From: Haliscomenobacter hydrossis DSM 1100
GTDB lineage: Bacteria; Bacteroidota; Bacteroidia; Chitinophagales; Saprospiraceae
Assembly: GCF_000212735.1 (NCBI RefSeq)
Contig: NC_015510.1
Coordinates: 3,560,315 to 3,624,314, forward strand
DNA length: 64,000 nt
Reading direction: 5' to 3'
Shown here: piece by piece, positions 52,688-62,312 of the stretch
Layout: every line of letters starts with the position of its first letter
Numbering within the stretch: the first letter of the stretch is position 1
Translations under genes and position numbers: made by a program
The notes under the pieces: generated by a model
Database searches by the model: none
Told to the model about the DNA's origin: nothing
The model's input: the letters and a program-made list of their open reading frames with translations, nothing else

Positions 52688-55600
52688 ATGATCCATTACC
52701 TGCTTCAACGTCCAATTGCGGTTTTACTTAGTTTTATTGTTTTGTGCATCTTCGGGTTGATTGCCTTGAATTTGTTGCCCATTTCCCTACTACCGGATGT
52801 GGATGTGCCGCAGATCGTCGTAAAAGTCAGCTATCCCAATACCGCTGCGGAAGCATTGGAAGCAAGAATCATCCGACCTTTGCGCGAAACCTTGACGGGT
52901 ATACCCGGACTTAAAGACATTGAAAGTCGGAGTAGCAACCATCGGGGGATAATTTACCTTGCTTTTGAGTACAATACAAAAATGGACTTGGCCTACATTG
53001 AGGTCAATGAGCGGATCGATCGGCTTTCGGCGCAGTTTCCACGAGACATGCCCCGGCCACAAACCACCCGGATCAATACTTCCGATATTCCCATCGTCCG
53101 TTTGCAGGTGACCCCAAAAATCCAGGAAGATTTTGTACAAATCTCTGATTTGGTGGACAAGCTCATCAAAAGGAGGCTGGAGCAGTTAGAGGGCATATCC
53201 ATCGTGGACATCAATGGTTTGCAACAAACCAATATTGCAATTGAGCCCCATCGCGAGGTACTCCAGGCCCTACATGTAAGTGAAAACGACCTTGCCCAAA
53301 CCATTCAAGCCGCCAACCTCGATTTTGGAGGACTGAGTGTTCGTGACGGCAATTACCAGTACTTCGTAAAGGTGAGCAATGGCTTTGAAAGCATTGCCGA
53401 TATTGGTCGATTGCCCGTACCTACCACCTCGGGTTTGTCGGTTCCACTGGCCAAATTGGCCACCATTCGCAGCATCGCAGAACCACCTTCGGGCTACCAC
53501 TTATTCAATGGCCAGCCCGCATTGGGGATTACCATTCAAAAACAGGCGGCTTCCCGGATGAATGAACTGGTGCCCCGCATCCAGAACCTGGTCAAACAAT
53601 TTGAAAAAGATTACCCCCAGGCGAATTTTGCATTAACCCAGGACCAAACCTATTTGCTCAACGCCGGAATAAACAACCTTTACCAAGACTTGATGTATGG
53701 CGGTATACTCGCGGTATTGGTGCTGTTTTTGTTTTTGGGCAACTACGCCTCCTCCGGCCTGATGAGCCTCAATATCCCCATTTCGCTCATCATCACCTTT
53801 GCGCTGTTTTATGTTTTGGGTATCTCTCTAAACATCATCTCTTTGTCGGGTTTGGCACTCGGCATCGGCATGTTGATCGACAATTCCATCATCGTTTTGG
53901 ACAGCATCACCCGAAAACGGCGCGAGGGCATGGCCATGCTCGCAAGTTGCGAGAGGGGAATCAGTGAAGTGGTTACGCCTGTGTTGAGTCAGGTATTGAC
54001 TACCGTTGCTGTTTATGCACCGCTTATTTTACTGCCCGGTTTGGCGGGCTTGTTGGTGTACGATCAGGCCATTGCCCTGACCATTTCTCTGGGTGTTTCC
54101 CTTGTGGTCGCCTTTATTTTGTCGCCTTTATTGTACAAGCTTTTTTTAGGCAATAAGCCCCAAAGCATCAAGGAGGACACGCGATTTTATTTGTGGATTC
54201 TGGCGGGTTATCACCGCATGATTCAGTTTATTTTTCAGCGTAAAATTTTATTTTTCAGCATTACTTGTTTGTTCGGATTATTGGCGTTTTGGCTTTTCCC
54301 TAAAATCCCGATTGCGAATTTACCCAAGGTTGAAAAGCGGGAGACCTTGGTGAAAATCGACTGGCAGACACCACTGTCAGTGGAAGAAAATGTACAACGG
54401 GTACAAAAATTGGATCGTGTTCTTGCTTCTTCCGCCGTATCCAGAGAAGCGGAGGTAGGCATCCCGCAATTTTTACTTGCATCCGCGGATCAAAGCATTC
54501 AGCAAGCGCAGGTTTATTATGCCTGCAAAAACCAAAGTGAGAAAGAATCCCTGGATCAAAAAGCCAAAGCATGGTTGCAAAAAACATATCCAGGCGCAAG
54601 TTTTCAATTTGAAGATGCCAGCAACGCCTTTACTCAACTTTTCAATGCTTCCAACCCCTATTTTGAAATCAGGCTAAGGCCCGCCAATGGCCATTACAAC
54701 GCTGCCATTTTGGAAGGACTCAAAGCCAGCATGCCTTCTTTTCCCCTACCCAATCCCCAGTTGGGTTTGGGTATTGCCAAAGAGCCAAGCATCAAATTGC
54801 TCGTAGATGCAGAAAAAATGGCCCTCTATGGCGTGGACTGGAACAACTTACAAGAAAAATTTCGCCTGTTGTTTGGCCATTACCCCATCACCGAATTGCG
54901 TAAATTCAGTGGAGCCCAGCAAATGCATTTCACCTCCGAAAAAGGAAAAATTGACGATTTACTTCAACAGGGGATCACCACCAGCCACGGAAATACCCTA
55001 CCCATTGCAGCTTTTGTAAAGTATGAACTGGATGAAATGCCCAAGTACATCACTGCCGACAAATCCGGAAAATATGTTGCCCTTTCGCTGGATGAAAACA
55101 GCCCCCAAATAGCGCAGGCCAAAACCAAAATCCTCCACTGGGCCAATCAGCATGGGTTTACCGCAGGATTCAGTGGCAATTATTTTGAAGGTTTGCAAAA
55201 CTCGCATGCCTTGTTTAAAATTTTTCTGATTTCTCTGCTGCTTTTGTACTTCATTCTGGCCCTGCAATTTGAAAACCTGATTCAACCCCTTTTGGTCATG
55301 CTGACCATCCCCCTGGGTGTGACCGGGGCATTGCTCTTGCTCTATTTACAGCAGGGCGCTCTGGACATTATGGCGGCAATTGGTTTTGTGGTCGTGTTGG
55401 GCATCATCGTGGACGACCCCATTTTAAAAGTTGAAGTCATCAACCGCTTGTTAAAATTGTATGAATCGAGCGGCATGAGCCGACGACAAGCCCTCGAAAA
55501 AGCAATACACGATGCGGGCGACATTTCCCTAAAACCCCTGTTGATGACCTCACTTACGACCAGTTTGGCGCTGGTTCCGGTATTGTTTACGCCAGGAATT

Positions 55601-55717
55601 GGGTCCGATCTGCAAAAACCCATGGTATTTGTGATCATTGGAGGGCTTACCATCGGTACATTCTTCACCACCTGGTTTATCCCGCTTGCATATTGGTTCA
55701 TAACAAAGAAAAAATGA
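52688..55717 (+). CDS. RND-family inner-membrane transporter (second of two)
   Basis: 1009 residues. N-terminus IAVLLSFIVLCIFGLIALNL, then ISLLPDVDVPQIVVKVSYP, the common RND entry. TM4 has GIGMLIDNSIIVLD, again Asp-Asn rather than Asp-Asp; TM10 has GIIVDDPILKVEV with two Asp and a Lys. Two different RND proteins sharing one adaptor and one TolC suggest a heteromeric pump in the manner of MdtBC. The relay residues differ between the two, hinting that they are not equivalent in proton coupling (inference). Confidence 0.9.
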   Translation: MIHYLLQRPIAVLLSFIVLCIFGLIALNLLPISLLPDVDVPQIVVKVSYPNTAAEALEARIIRPLRETLTGIPGLKDIESRSSNHRGIIYLAFEYNTKMDLAYIEVNERIDRLSAQFPRDMPRPQTTRINTSDIPIVRLQVTPKIQEDFVQISDLVDKLIKRRLEQLEGISIVDINGLQQTNIAIEPHREVLQALHVSENDLAQTIQAANLDFGGLSVRDGNYQYFVKVSNGFESIADIGRLPVPTTSGLSVPLAKLATIRSIAEPPSGYHLFNGQPALGITIQKQAASRMNELVPRIQNLVKQFEKDYPQANFALTQDQTYLLNAGINNLYQDLMYGGILAVLVLFLFLGNYASSGLMSLNIPISLIITFALFYVLGISLNIISLSGLALGIGMLIDNSIIVLDSITRKRREGMAMLASCERGISEVVTPVLSQVLTTVAVYAPLILLPGLAGLLVYDQAIALTISLGVSLVVAFILSPLLYKLFLGNKPQSIKEDTRFYLWILAGYHRMIQFIFQRKILFFSITCLFGLLAFWLFPKIPIANLPKVEKRETLVKIDWQTPLSVEENVQRVQKLDRVLASSAVSREAEVGIPQFLLASADQSIQQAQVYYACKNQSEKESLDQKAKAWLQKTYPGASFQFEDASNAFTQLFNASNPYFEIRLRPANGHYNAAILEGLKASMPSFPLPNPQLGLGIAKEPSIKLLVDAEKMALYGVDWNNLQEKFRLLFGHYPITELRKFSGAQQMHFTSEKGKIDDLLQQGITTSHGNTLPIAAFVKYELDEMPKYITADKSGKYVALSLDENSPQIAQAKTKILHWANQHGFTAGFSGNYFEGLQNSHALFKIFLISLLLLYFILALQFENLIQPLLVMLTIPLGVTGALLLLYLQQGALDIMAAIGFVVVLGIIVDDPILKVEVINRLLKLYESSGMSRRQALEKAIHDAGDISLKPLLMTSLTTSLALVPVLFTPGIGSDLQKPMVFVIIGGLTIGTFFTTWFIPLAYWFITKKK

Positions 55718-55718
55718 G

Positions 55719-57161
55719 ATGAAAAACGCTGTACTCACTTGTTTCTGGGCGGTTTTTTCCGTCACACCATCCGTTTGGGCACAAACAGACTTAAGCTTGT
55801 CGGACGCTATTCTTACGGCAAAAGAAAAATCGATAGCGGCTAAACTAGCCGAAAACATTCGGGAAAATAAACGTTTCATCTACCAAACTTTTTTGGCCGA
55901 TTTGAAGCCACAACTCTCCCTGAATGCTAGTCTCCCCACCTACAGCCGCGATTTTTTGGATGTTCGACAGCCGGATGGAGGGGTCCGGTTCATTTCCAGA
56001 TCACAAAATACGGCTCAATTGGGCCTGAGTCTGTTTCAGGACATTCCCCTCACGGGTGGCCAACTTTCCGTGTATTCTGATTTGACCCGATTCGATGATT
56101 TTGAACAAAATTTTTCGGCCTACAATGGTAGTCCACTCAGCATTCGCTACAATCAGCCCTTGTTTGCTTTTAATCCCTACAAATGGAGTCGAACCATCGA
56201 AAAACTGAAGTTGGAAGAATCACGCAAAGACTACAAATTCCAAATGGAAGACCTGGCACTCCAGGTTGTTGCTTTGTATTTCAATGTCATTGATGCACAA
56301 GAAGAGGTGAAAATTGCCCAAACCAACCTCAACAACAACCAGTTGATTAAAAGTATTGAAGAAAAGCGCATCAACCTGGGCACCACCACACAGGAAAAGT
56401 TGCTGCAAATTGAAATTCAGGTATTGCGGGCTCAACAAGCGCTCAAGTCTGCCGGGGCTGCAATGAAAACGGCATTACTCAATTTGAACATCTTGTTGGG
56501 CACTCAGGATCAGCAACAATTCCGAATGATGCCACCCACCCAAATCTCTTTTGCCACCGCAGTAGATGAAGCAATCGCCCAACAACAGGCCCTGGAGAAT
56601 CGTCCGGAATTCCTCACCTACCAAAGGCGCAAGTTGGAAGCCGACCGCGATCTTGATGAGGCCCGGAAATCGCGCAACCAGGCTTCCGTTCAAGCCGTGT
56701 TGGGGTTTAATGGCGCTGGTGAAAGGCTAGGTGATGTCGTGAACCCCATAAAAAATCAACAAAAATTAAACCTGGGCATCAATGTCCCCATTGTAGACTG
56801 GGGACGCAACAAGAACCGCGTAGGTATCGCCGAAGCGAATCAAAAAGTAGTGGCGTATACCATTGAACAAGAGGAGAACAACCTCCGCCGGGAAATCATC
56901 AATCTGTGTGGAAATTTGCAATTGCTCGAAGAGAACATTCTATTGGCCCAAAAAACCGACAACATTGGCATCCAACGGTATCAACTTGCGTTAGAGCAGT
57001 ATCAGCTGGGGAAATTGAGCATCACCGATTTAAACCTTGCCCTGGGTGAAAAAGATCAAGCCAAAAGGACTTACCTCAATGCCCTTCGGCAATTCTGGGA
57101 GGCTTATTTTCAGTTGAGAAAACTGACGCTTTTTGATTTTCAAAGCGGGGTTAAGCTCTGA
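55719..57161 (+). CDS. TolC-family outer-membrane efflux protein
   Basis: 480 residues with a signal peptide (AVFSVTPSVWAQ). Two outer-membrane efflux repeats with long helices (LRAQQALKSAGAAMKTALLNLNILLG and QLALEQYQLGKLSITDLNLAL). PLTGGQLSVYSDL and PIVDWGRNKNRV mark the strand entries. It begins one base after the RND stop, so all four genes 48458-57161 form an operon. Confidence 0.9.
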   Translation: MKNAVLTCFWAVFSVTPSVWAQTDLSLSDAILTAKEKSIAAKLAENIRENKRFIYQTFLADLKPQLSLNASLPTYSRDFLDVRQPDGGVRFISRSQNTAQLGLSLFQDIPLTGGQLSVYSDLTRFDDFEQNFSAYNGSPLSIRYNQPLFAFNPYKWSRTIEKLKLEESRKDYKFQMEDLALQVVALYFNVIDAQEEVKIAQTNLNNNQLIKSIEEKRINLGTTTQEKLLQIEIQVLRAQQALKSAGAAMKTALLNLNILLGTQDQQQFRMMPPTQISFATAVDEAIAQQQALENRPEFLTYQRRKLEADRDLDEARKSRNQASVQAVLGFNGAGERLGDVVNPIKNQQKLNLGINVPIVDWGRNKNRVGIAEANQKVVAYTIEQEENNLRREIINLCGNLQLLEENILLAQKTDNIGIQRYQLALEQYQLGKLSITDLNLALGEKDQAKRTYLNALRQFWEAYFQLRKLTLFDFQSGVKL

Positions 57162-57209
57162 TTTGTAGAATAGACCTTTACGAATCACCAAAATCCCAAA
57201 CAATCCCCC

Positions 57210-57217
57210 TATCTTTG
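57210..57217 (+). promoter_or_regulatory. -7 box TATCTTTG upstream of pheT
   Basis: Exact TAnnTTTG match 22 bases before the pheT ATG; the -33 region is not obvious. Confidence 0.5.
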
Positions 57218-57239
57218 CGCCCAAATACGCAAGCGAAAC

Positions 57240-59705
57240 ATGAAGGTTTCTCTCAACTGGTTGAAGCAATACCTGAATCTGGACGGCCTCAGCCCCGAAA
57301 AAGTCGGCGAAATATTGACCGACATAGGTCTGGAAGTAGAAAGCATCGAACGTACCGAAAGCATCAAAGGTGGTTTGGCCGGAGTGTTCGTTGGACACGT
57401 GGTAGAACGGGAAAAACACCCCAATGCCGACAAACTCTCCGTAACCAAAGTAGACATTGGTACGGGCAACTTGCTCAATATCGTCTGTGGAGCGCCCAAT
57501 GTGGCCGCCGGCCAAAAAGTACTGGTCGCCACCGTTGGCACAACTTTATATCCCATCGAAGGTGACCCGATCACCCTGAAAAAAGGCAAAATCCGCGGCG
57601 AAGACTCCGAAGGCATGATCTGCGCCGAAGACGAACTGGGCCTGGGACACGATCACGCGGGCATCATGGTGTTGCCTCCTGATACTCCCGTAGGTCAATC
57701 GGCCAAAGACTACCTCCAACTCGAAGAAGACCACCTGATCGAAATTGGCCTCACCCCCAACCGCTCCGACGCCACGAACCACCTGGGTGTAGCCCGCGAT
57801 TTGGCCGCTGCGCTTAAAATCAACTACGGCCACAGTGGTGAAGTCTGTGTACCCGAGGTCAGCAAATTCAAAGTAGACAACCATAGCTTGCCCATCGAGG
57901 TGAGCGTCGAAAATACTGAAGCCTGCCCACGCTACTCTGGCGTCGTCATCAAAGGCATCGTGGTTGGAGAATCCCCCGATTGGTTGAAGCGCCGCCTGCA
58001 AGCCGTGGATGTGCGCCCGATCAACAACATCGTGGACGTCACCAACTTTGTGCTGCACGAACTGGGTCAACCCCTCCACGCTTTTGACCTGAATGAAATC
58101 AAAGGCCGGAAAATTATCGTCAAGACCTTGCCTGCCGGCTCCAAATTTTTGTCGCTGGACGAAATCGAACGTACCCTGCACGCCGAAGACCTGATGATTT
58201 GTGATGGAGATTCCACTGGCATGTGCATCGGGGGTGTATTTGGGGGACTCCATTCGGGAGTAAAAGACAGTACGGTCAATATTTTCCTGGAAGCTGCGCA
58301 TTTCAGCCCCACCTACATTCGCCGCAGCAGCATGCGCCACAATCTGCGCACCGATGCGGCCAAGGTTTTTGAAAAAGGCAGCGACCCCAATGTCACCGTT
58401 TTTGCCCTCCAACGCGCCGCTTTGCTGATGCAGGAGCTCGCCGGAGGGGAAATCGCTTCCGAGATCATCGACATTTACCCCGCACCCGTAGTTCCACAAC
58501 AGATCACTGTAAACTACACTTATGTAAACACCCTTTTGGGCGTGTCCTTAAGTCCAGCGGAAGTACAACAAATATTGACTGCTCAAGGCATGAGCATCGT
58601 GTCAGCGGACGAAAAAACCTTCACCGTTGCCGTGCCTACCAATAAAGCAGATGTAACCCGCCCTGCCGACATCGTGGAGGAAATCCTGCGCATCTACGGG
58701 TTCAACCGGGTGGCGATTTCGGAAAAATTCAGCATCTCCGCAGCGCTTGCGCCGCAGCCTGACCCCACTTTAGTCCGCAATGCCATCGGTGACTTTTTGG
58801 CTGCAGCGGGTTTCAACGAGATCATGGCGGTTTCGCTCTCGCAATCGCGTTATTACCGCCAGGCGTTCAAAAACATTGCCGACGAAGAACTGGTCTACAT
58901 CAACAACACCTCCAACGTCCAGCTCGACATCATGCGCCCCGACATGCTCATGAGCGGCCTGGAAGCCATTGTCCACAACCAGAACCGCCAGCAAACCCGC
59001 TTGCGTTTGTTCGAATTTGGCAAAGTGTACCGCTTCAAAAATGGCGGCATTGATGAAAAAGCCCAACTGAGTATCTTCCTCAGTGGTGACCGCTTTGGGA
59101 AATCCTGGCTGATGCAATCTGCATTTGAAGGCAGCAGCAACAAAACGCCTTATTTCACGCTCAAAGGTTATGTACAAAACGTACTCTCCCGCTTGGGTTA
59201 CGAGGGCTATCAGGAAACGGTGGTAGAAAATGACGAGCGTTTTGCCTATGGTTTGCAGTACCACCGGGGGCCCCAAACTTTGGTTACCTTTGGTCGGGTC
59301 AGTAGTGCGTTGGTCAAGGAAATGGGCGTGCGCAATGAAGTGTACGCAGCTGTTTTTGAATGGGATACCTTGCTCAAGTCCTTGCGCAAGCAAAATGTAA
59401 CCTATCAGGAAGTCAGCAAATTCCCGTCCACCAGCAGAGATTTGGCGCTGATTATTGAAAATTCTATTAAATTTAGCGATATTGCGGCAATTGCCCGCAA
59501 AGTGGGCAAAAAAATGATCAAAGACGTTACTTTGTTTGACGTGTACGAGAACGCTCAGCAACTGGGTGAAGGAAAAAGATCCTACGCCGTAAGCTATCTG
59601 TTCGAAGACGCTGAAAAAACCCTCGAAGACAAGGAGGTGGACAAAGTGATGAATCAATTGATTGGCGAGTACGAGGCAAAACTTGGAGCGCTGATCAGAC
59701 GTTGA
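57240..59705 (+). CDS. pheT: Phenylalanyl-tRNA synthetase beta subunit
   Basis: 821 residues, full length. Start MKVSLNWLKQYLNL is typical. A tRNA-binding OB domain (about 45-150), the B3/B4 editing domain with GLTPNRSD and VEN..C-P-R-Y, the B5 domain (about 410-480), a class II core-like region, and the C-terminal anticodon-binding FDX-ACB domain (FPSTSRDLALIIE, then VTLFDVYE). It pairs with PheS, which is not in the window. Confidence 0.97.
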   Translation: MKVSLNWLKQYLNLDGLSPEKVGEILTDIGLEVESIERTESIKGGLAGVFVGHVVEREKHPNADKLSVTKVDIGTGNLLNIVCGAPNVAAGQKVLVATVGTTLYPIEGDPITLKKGKIRGEDSEGMICAEDELGLGHDHAGIMVLPPDTPVGQSAKDYLQLEEDHLIEIGLTPNRSDATNHLGVARDLAAALKINYGHSGEVCVPEVSKFKVDNHSLPIEVSVENTEACPRYSGVVIKGIVVGESPDWLKRRLQAVDVRPINNIVDVTNFVLHELGQPLHAFDLNEIKGRKIIVKTLPAGSKFLSLDEIERTLHAEDLMICDGDSTGMCIGGVFGGLHSGVKDSTVNIFLEAAHFSPTYIRRSSMRHNLRTDAAKVFEKGSDPNVTVFALQRAALLMQELAGGEIASEIIDIYPAPVVPQQITVNYTYVNTLLGVSLSPAEVQQILTAQGMSIVSADEKTFTVAVPTNKADVTRPADIVEEILRIYGFNRVAISEKFSISAALAPQPDPTLVRNAIGDFLAAAGFNEIMAVSLSQSRYYRQAFKNIADEELVYINNTSNVQLDIMRPDMLMSGLEAIVHNQNRQQTRLRLFEFGKVYRFKNGGIDEKAQLSIFLSGDRFGKSWLMQSAFEGSSNKTPYFTLKGYVQNVLSRLGYEGYQETVVENDERFAYGLQYHRGPQTLVTFGRVSSALVKEMGVRNEVYAAVFEWDTLLKSLRKQNVTYQEVSKFPSTSRDLALIIENSIKFSDIAAIARKVGKKMIKDVTLFDVYENAQQLGEGKRSYAVSYLFEDAEKTLEDKEVDKVMNQLIGEYEAKLGALIRR

Positions 59706-59742
59706 TACTAAATGCCAGCGTATTTACGTTGAGCAGTCTGTA

Positions 59743-59874
59743 AAAGTTGAAGCGTTGAAAGGTTGAAGAGTTGAAGAGAAGTTTAAATGTTTTTGAGCTA
59801 GAAAGACCATCTGCTTTCAAACTCAAAAACATTTAAACTTCTCTTCAACATTTCAACCCTTCAACATTTCAACT
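59743..59874. repeat. Inverted tandem-word element (GTTGAAGA type)
   Basis: Arm one 59743-59797, arm two 59821-59874. The inner parts (GAGAAGTTTAAATGTTTTTGAG and its complement at 59821-59842) are perfect; the outer GTTGAAAG words are imperfect. Loop about 23 bases. The -7 box of the next gene starts in its last base. Confidence 0.88.
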
Positions 59875-59881
59875 AATTTTG
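59874..59881 (+). promoter_or_regulatory. -7 box TAATTTTG at the edge of an inverted element
   Basis: TAATTTTG matches TAnnTTTG, 20 bases before the coiled-coil gene start. The repeat arm occupies the -33 position. Confidence 0.5.
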
Positions 59882-59901
59882 AATTTTGTGATGATTCCAA
59901 G

Positions 59902-60198
59902 ATGAACGCATCTGAACAATTTGAACGCATTGAAGCAAAAATCCGCCGATTGCTTGGTACCATCAAACAATTACGGCGTGACAATGAGGGTTTGCAGGAA
60001 GAAAACCGTAAACTTCAAGAGGTGATTGCCCAGCGGGATGCCGCTATTCGTGTGTTACAAAATCAGGTGGAGCGCGCTTCCAGCGTATTGGAGAAGCAGC
60101 GCCGTGAGGAAACCGAGCAATCGGAAAAGTTTAAAGAGCAAATCGATCAGTACGTAAAGGAGATCGATAAGCGCATTGAGTTGTTGGCCAATAATTGA
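59902..60198 (+). CDS. Small coiled-coil protein next to zapA
   Basis: 98 residues, nearly all predicted coiled coil (QFERIEAKIRRLLGTIKQL, then QEENRKLQEVIAQRDAAIRV). It resembles in size and character the ZapB-like or DUF-type partner often encoded before zapA in Bacteroidota. A role in division-ring organisation is plausible but unproven. The zapA start follows 7 bases later. Confidence 0.75.
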   Translation: MNASEQFERIEAKIRRLLGTIKQLRRDNEGLQEENRKLQEVIAQRDAAIRVLQNQVERASSVLEKQRREETEQSEKFKEQIDQYVKEIDKRIELLANN

Positions 60199-60205
60199 CT
60201 ATAGC

Positions 60206-60499
60206 ATGGAGGGGCAAGAGGAAACGAAGAACATCACGGTTGTAGTTGCCGGACGTCCATACCCATTGAAAATCAGGGTTGAAGACGAAGCCTCCCTTCG
60301 CAAAATAGTCAAAGATGTCAACGAAAAGATCAATCGTTTTCAACTGACATACACGCAAAAAGACAAGCAGGATTGTTTGTCTATGGCGCTTTTGACCTAC
60401 GCTGTTGATCTGCACAAAACCCAACTTGCCGCCGCTCAGGACGCCCATCTCTCGGCAAAACTCTCCCATTTGGAAGCACTCTTGGATCAGGAAGCTTAA
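60206..60499 (+). CDS. zapA: Cell division protein ZapA
   Basis: 97 residues from the ATG at 60206. The fold begins with NITVVVAGRPYPLKI and continues with EDEASLRKIVKDVNEKI, the ZapA head signature; the C-terminal helix includes KDKQDCLSMALLTYAVDL. It binds FtsZ and stabilises the ring. Co-transcribed with the preceding coiled-coil gene. Confidence 0.88.
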   Translation: MEGQEETKNITVVVAGRPYPLKIRVEDEASLRKIVKDVNEKINRFQLTYTQKDKQDCLSMALLTYAVDLHKTQLAAAQDAHLSAKLSHLEALLDQEA

Positions 60500-60503
60500 A
60501 CCA

Positions 60504-60600
60504 GGTTTTAGGGTTCGAAGGTTTTAGGGTTCGAAGGTTCGAGGGTTGCCCTCCAACTCACGAACCCCCGAACTCACGAACCCTGAAAACCCCGAACCCT
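60504..60600. repeat. Inverted tandem-word element (GGTTCGAGG type)
   Basis: Arm one (about 60504-60546, AGGGTTCGAAGG words) and arm two (about 60551-60600, CACGAACCCCCGAACT words) around a short loop. Words are shared with 15905-15997 and 24451-24529. It lies between zapA and rny. Confidence 0.85.
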
Positions 60601-60629
60601 ATATTTTTTACATCGGAAAAAACGACTTT

Positions 60630-62312
60630 ATGGAAATTGGAATAGGAGCAATAATCGGTTTAGCAATCGGAGTAATAGCGGGATATTTTTTGGTGCAGTT
60701 TTTCTTGAATAAATCGAAGCAACAGAAACTAGAAGAACTCAATTCCCAAGCCGACCTGCAAATCAAAGAAGCCCGCCTATCGGCAAAACGTATTGTAGAC
60801 GAAGCCGAAACCAAGGCAGAAAAAATTGTCAACCAGGCGGAAAGCAAAAATGAACGCATCAAACAAAATAAGATTCAGGAAGCCAAAGACCACTTTGCCA
60901 AACTGAAATCGGATTTTGATAGCCGCAAGACGCAGCAACTGGTGGAAATGAAAGAGCGCGAGATGGAAATCAAAGCGCTCGAATCAGAATTCAAATCCAA
61001 GGAAGAAAAGATCGATGAACGCCACCGCGTGCTCGAACAACAAAGGGCTGAGTTTGAACTCAAGGATGCCGAAACCATGGCCATCCGCGAAAACCTGGAA
61101 AAGCAATTAAAAATTGTTGCCAAAAAACGGGAAGAGCTGGATCAAGCCAATGAAATTCGCATCAAGGAACTGGAGATCATCTCGCGCTTGAGCGAGCAAG
61201 AAGCCAAGGAACAGCTTTTGGATGCTGTGCGCGCCAAAGCGCAAAACGATGCGATGTCGATCGTAAAAGAATCCATCGAACAGGCCAAAATGGATGCCAA
61301 CAAGGAGGCGAAAAAAATCGTCATCCAGACCATCCAACGCATGTGTGCCGAATACACCATCGAAAACACCGTTTCGGTATTCCACCTGGAATCTGACGAC
61401 ATGAAAGGCCAGATCATCGGTCGGGAAGGGCGCAACATCCGGGCATTGGAAGCGGCTACTGGCGCAGAAATTGTGGTAGACGATACCCCGGAAGCCATCG
61501 TGATTTCGAGCTTTGACCCGATCCGCCGCGAGGTGGCTCGTCTGGCCCTGAAAAAACTGGTCGCCGATGGCCGGATCCACCCTGCCCGCATCGAGGAAGT
61601 GGTGGCCAAAACCCGCAAACAACTGGACGAACAGATTGTAGAGATTGGCGAAAAAACCGTCATCGACCTCGATTTGCACGGTCTCGATCCGTACCTCGTG
61701 AAAATGGTGGGCCGGATGCGTTTCCGCTCTTCCTACGGGCAGAACCTGATCAAACACTCCATCGAAACCGCGAATCTTTGTGCCATCATGGCGGCTGAAT
61801 TGGGCCTCAAACCCCAACAGATCAAACTGGCCAAACGAGCGGGTCTACTCCACGACATTGGTAAAGTAGCTGAAGAAGAATCAGAATTGAGCCACGCCAT
61901 CCTGGGGATGCAGTTGTGCGAAAAATACAAGGAAAACCCGGCGGTAGTCAATGCCGTTGGTGCCCACCACGACGAAATCGAGATGAACAACATCATCTCA
62001 CCGATCGTACAGGCTTGTGACGCGATCTCGGGCGCACGCCCAGGCGCACGTCGCGAAATCCTGGAAAGTTACCTCAAGCGCATCGGTGAGCTCGAAGACC
62101 TGGCCATGACCCACGAAGGCGTAACCAAAGCTTTCGCCATGCAGGCTGGCCGCGAGTTGCGGGTGATTGTGGAAAGTGAAAAAGTAACCGACCAATATGC
62201 CGACGATCTGGCGTTCATGATTTCCCAAAAGATTCAGGACGAAATGCAGTATCCTGGTCAGATTAAAGTGACGGTGATTCGGGAGAAGCGGGCAGTGGCA
62301 TTTGCACGGTAA
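60630..62312 (+). CDS. rny: Ribonuclease Y
   Basis: 560 residues from the ATG at 60630. The frame extends back to a TTG at 60546, but those 28 residues are repeat-encoded and precede the N-terminal membrane segment ([18 protein letters not shown]). A long coiled coil (about 25-205), a KH domain ([15 protein letters not shown]-like text at about 263-278) and an HD domain (GLLHDIGKV, then AHHDE) follow. RNase Y is a membrane-bound endonuclease starting mRNA decay. Confidence 0.95.
   Translation: MEIGIGAIIGLAIGVIAGYFLVQFFLNKSKQQKLEELNSQADLQIKEARLSAKRIVDEAETKAEKIVNQAESKNERIKQNKIQEAKDHFAKLKSDFDSRKTQQLVEMKEREMEIKALESEFKSKEEKIDERHRVLEQQRAEFELKDAETMAIRENLEKQLKIVAKKREELDQANEIRIKELEIISRLSEQEAKEQLLDAVRAKAQNDAMSIVKESIEQAKMDANKEAKKIVIQTIQRMCAEYTIENTVSVFHLESDDMKGQIIGREGRNIRALEAATGAEIVVDDTPEAIVISSFDPIRREVARLALKKLVADGRIHPARIEEVVAKTRKQLDEQIVEIGEKTVIDLDLHGLDPYLVKMVGRMRFRSSYGQNLIKHSIETANLCAIMAAELGLKPQQIKLAKRAGLLHDIGKVAEEESELSHAILGMQLCEKYKENPAVVNAVGAHHDEIEMNNIISPIVQACDAISGARPGARREILESYLKRIGELEDLAMTHEGVTKAFAMQAGRELRVIVESEKVTDQYADDLAFMISQKIQDEMQYPGQIKVTVIREKRAVAFAR

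Noticed and set aside
57546-58499. 317-codon minus-strand frame opposite pheT
   Set aside because: pheT is complete and conserved on the plus strand.
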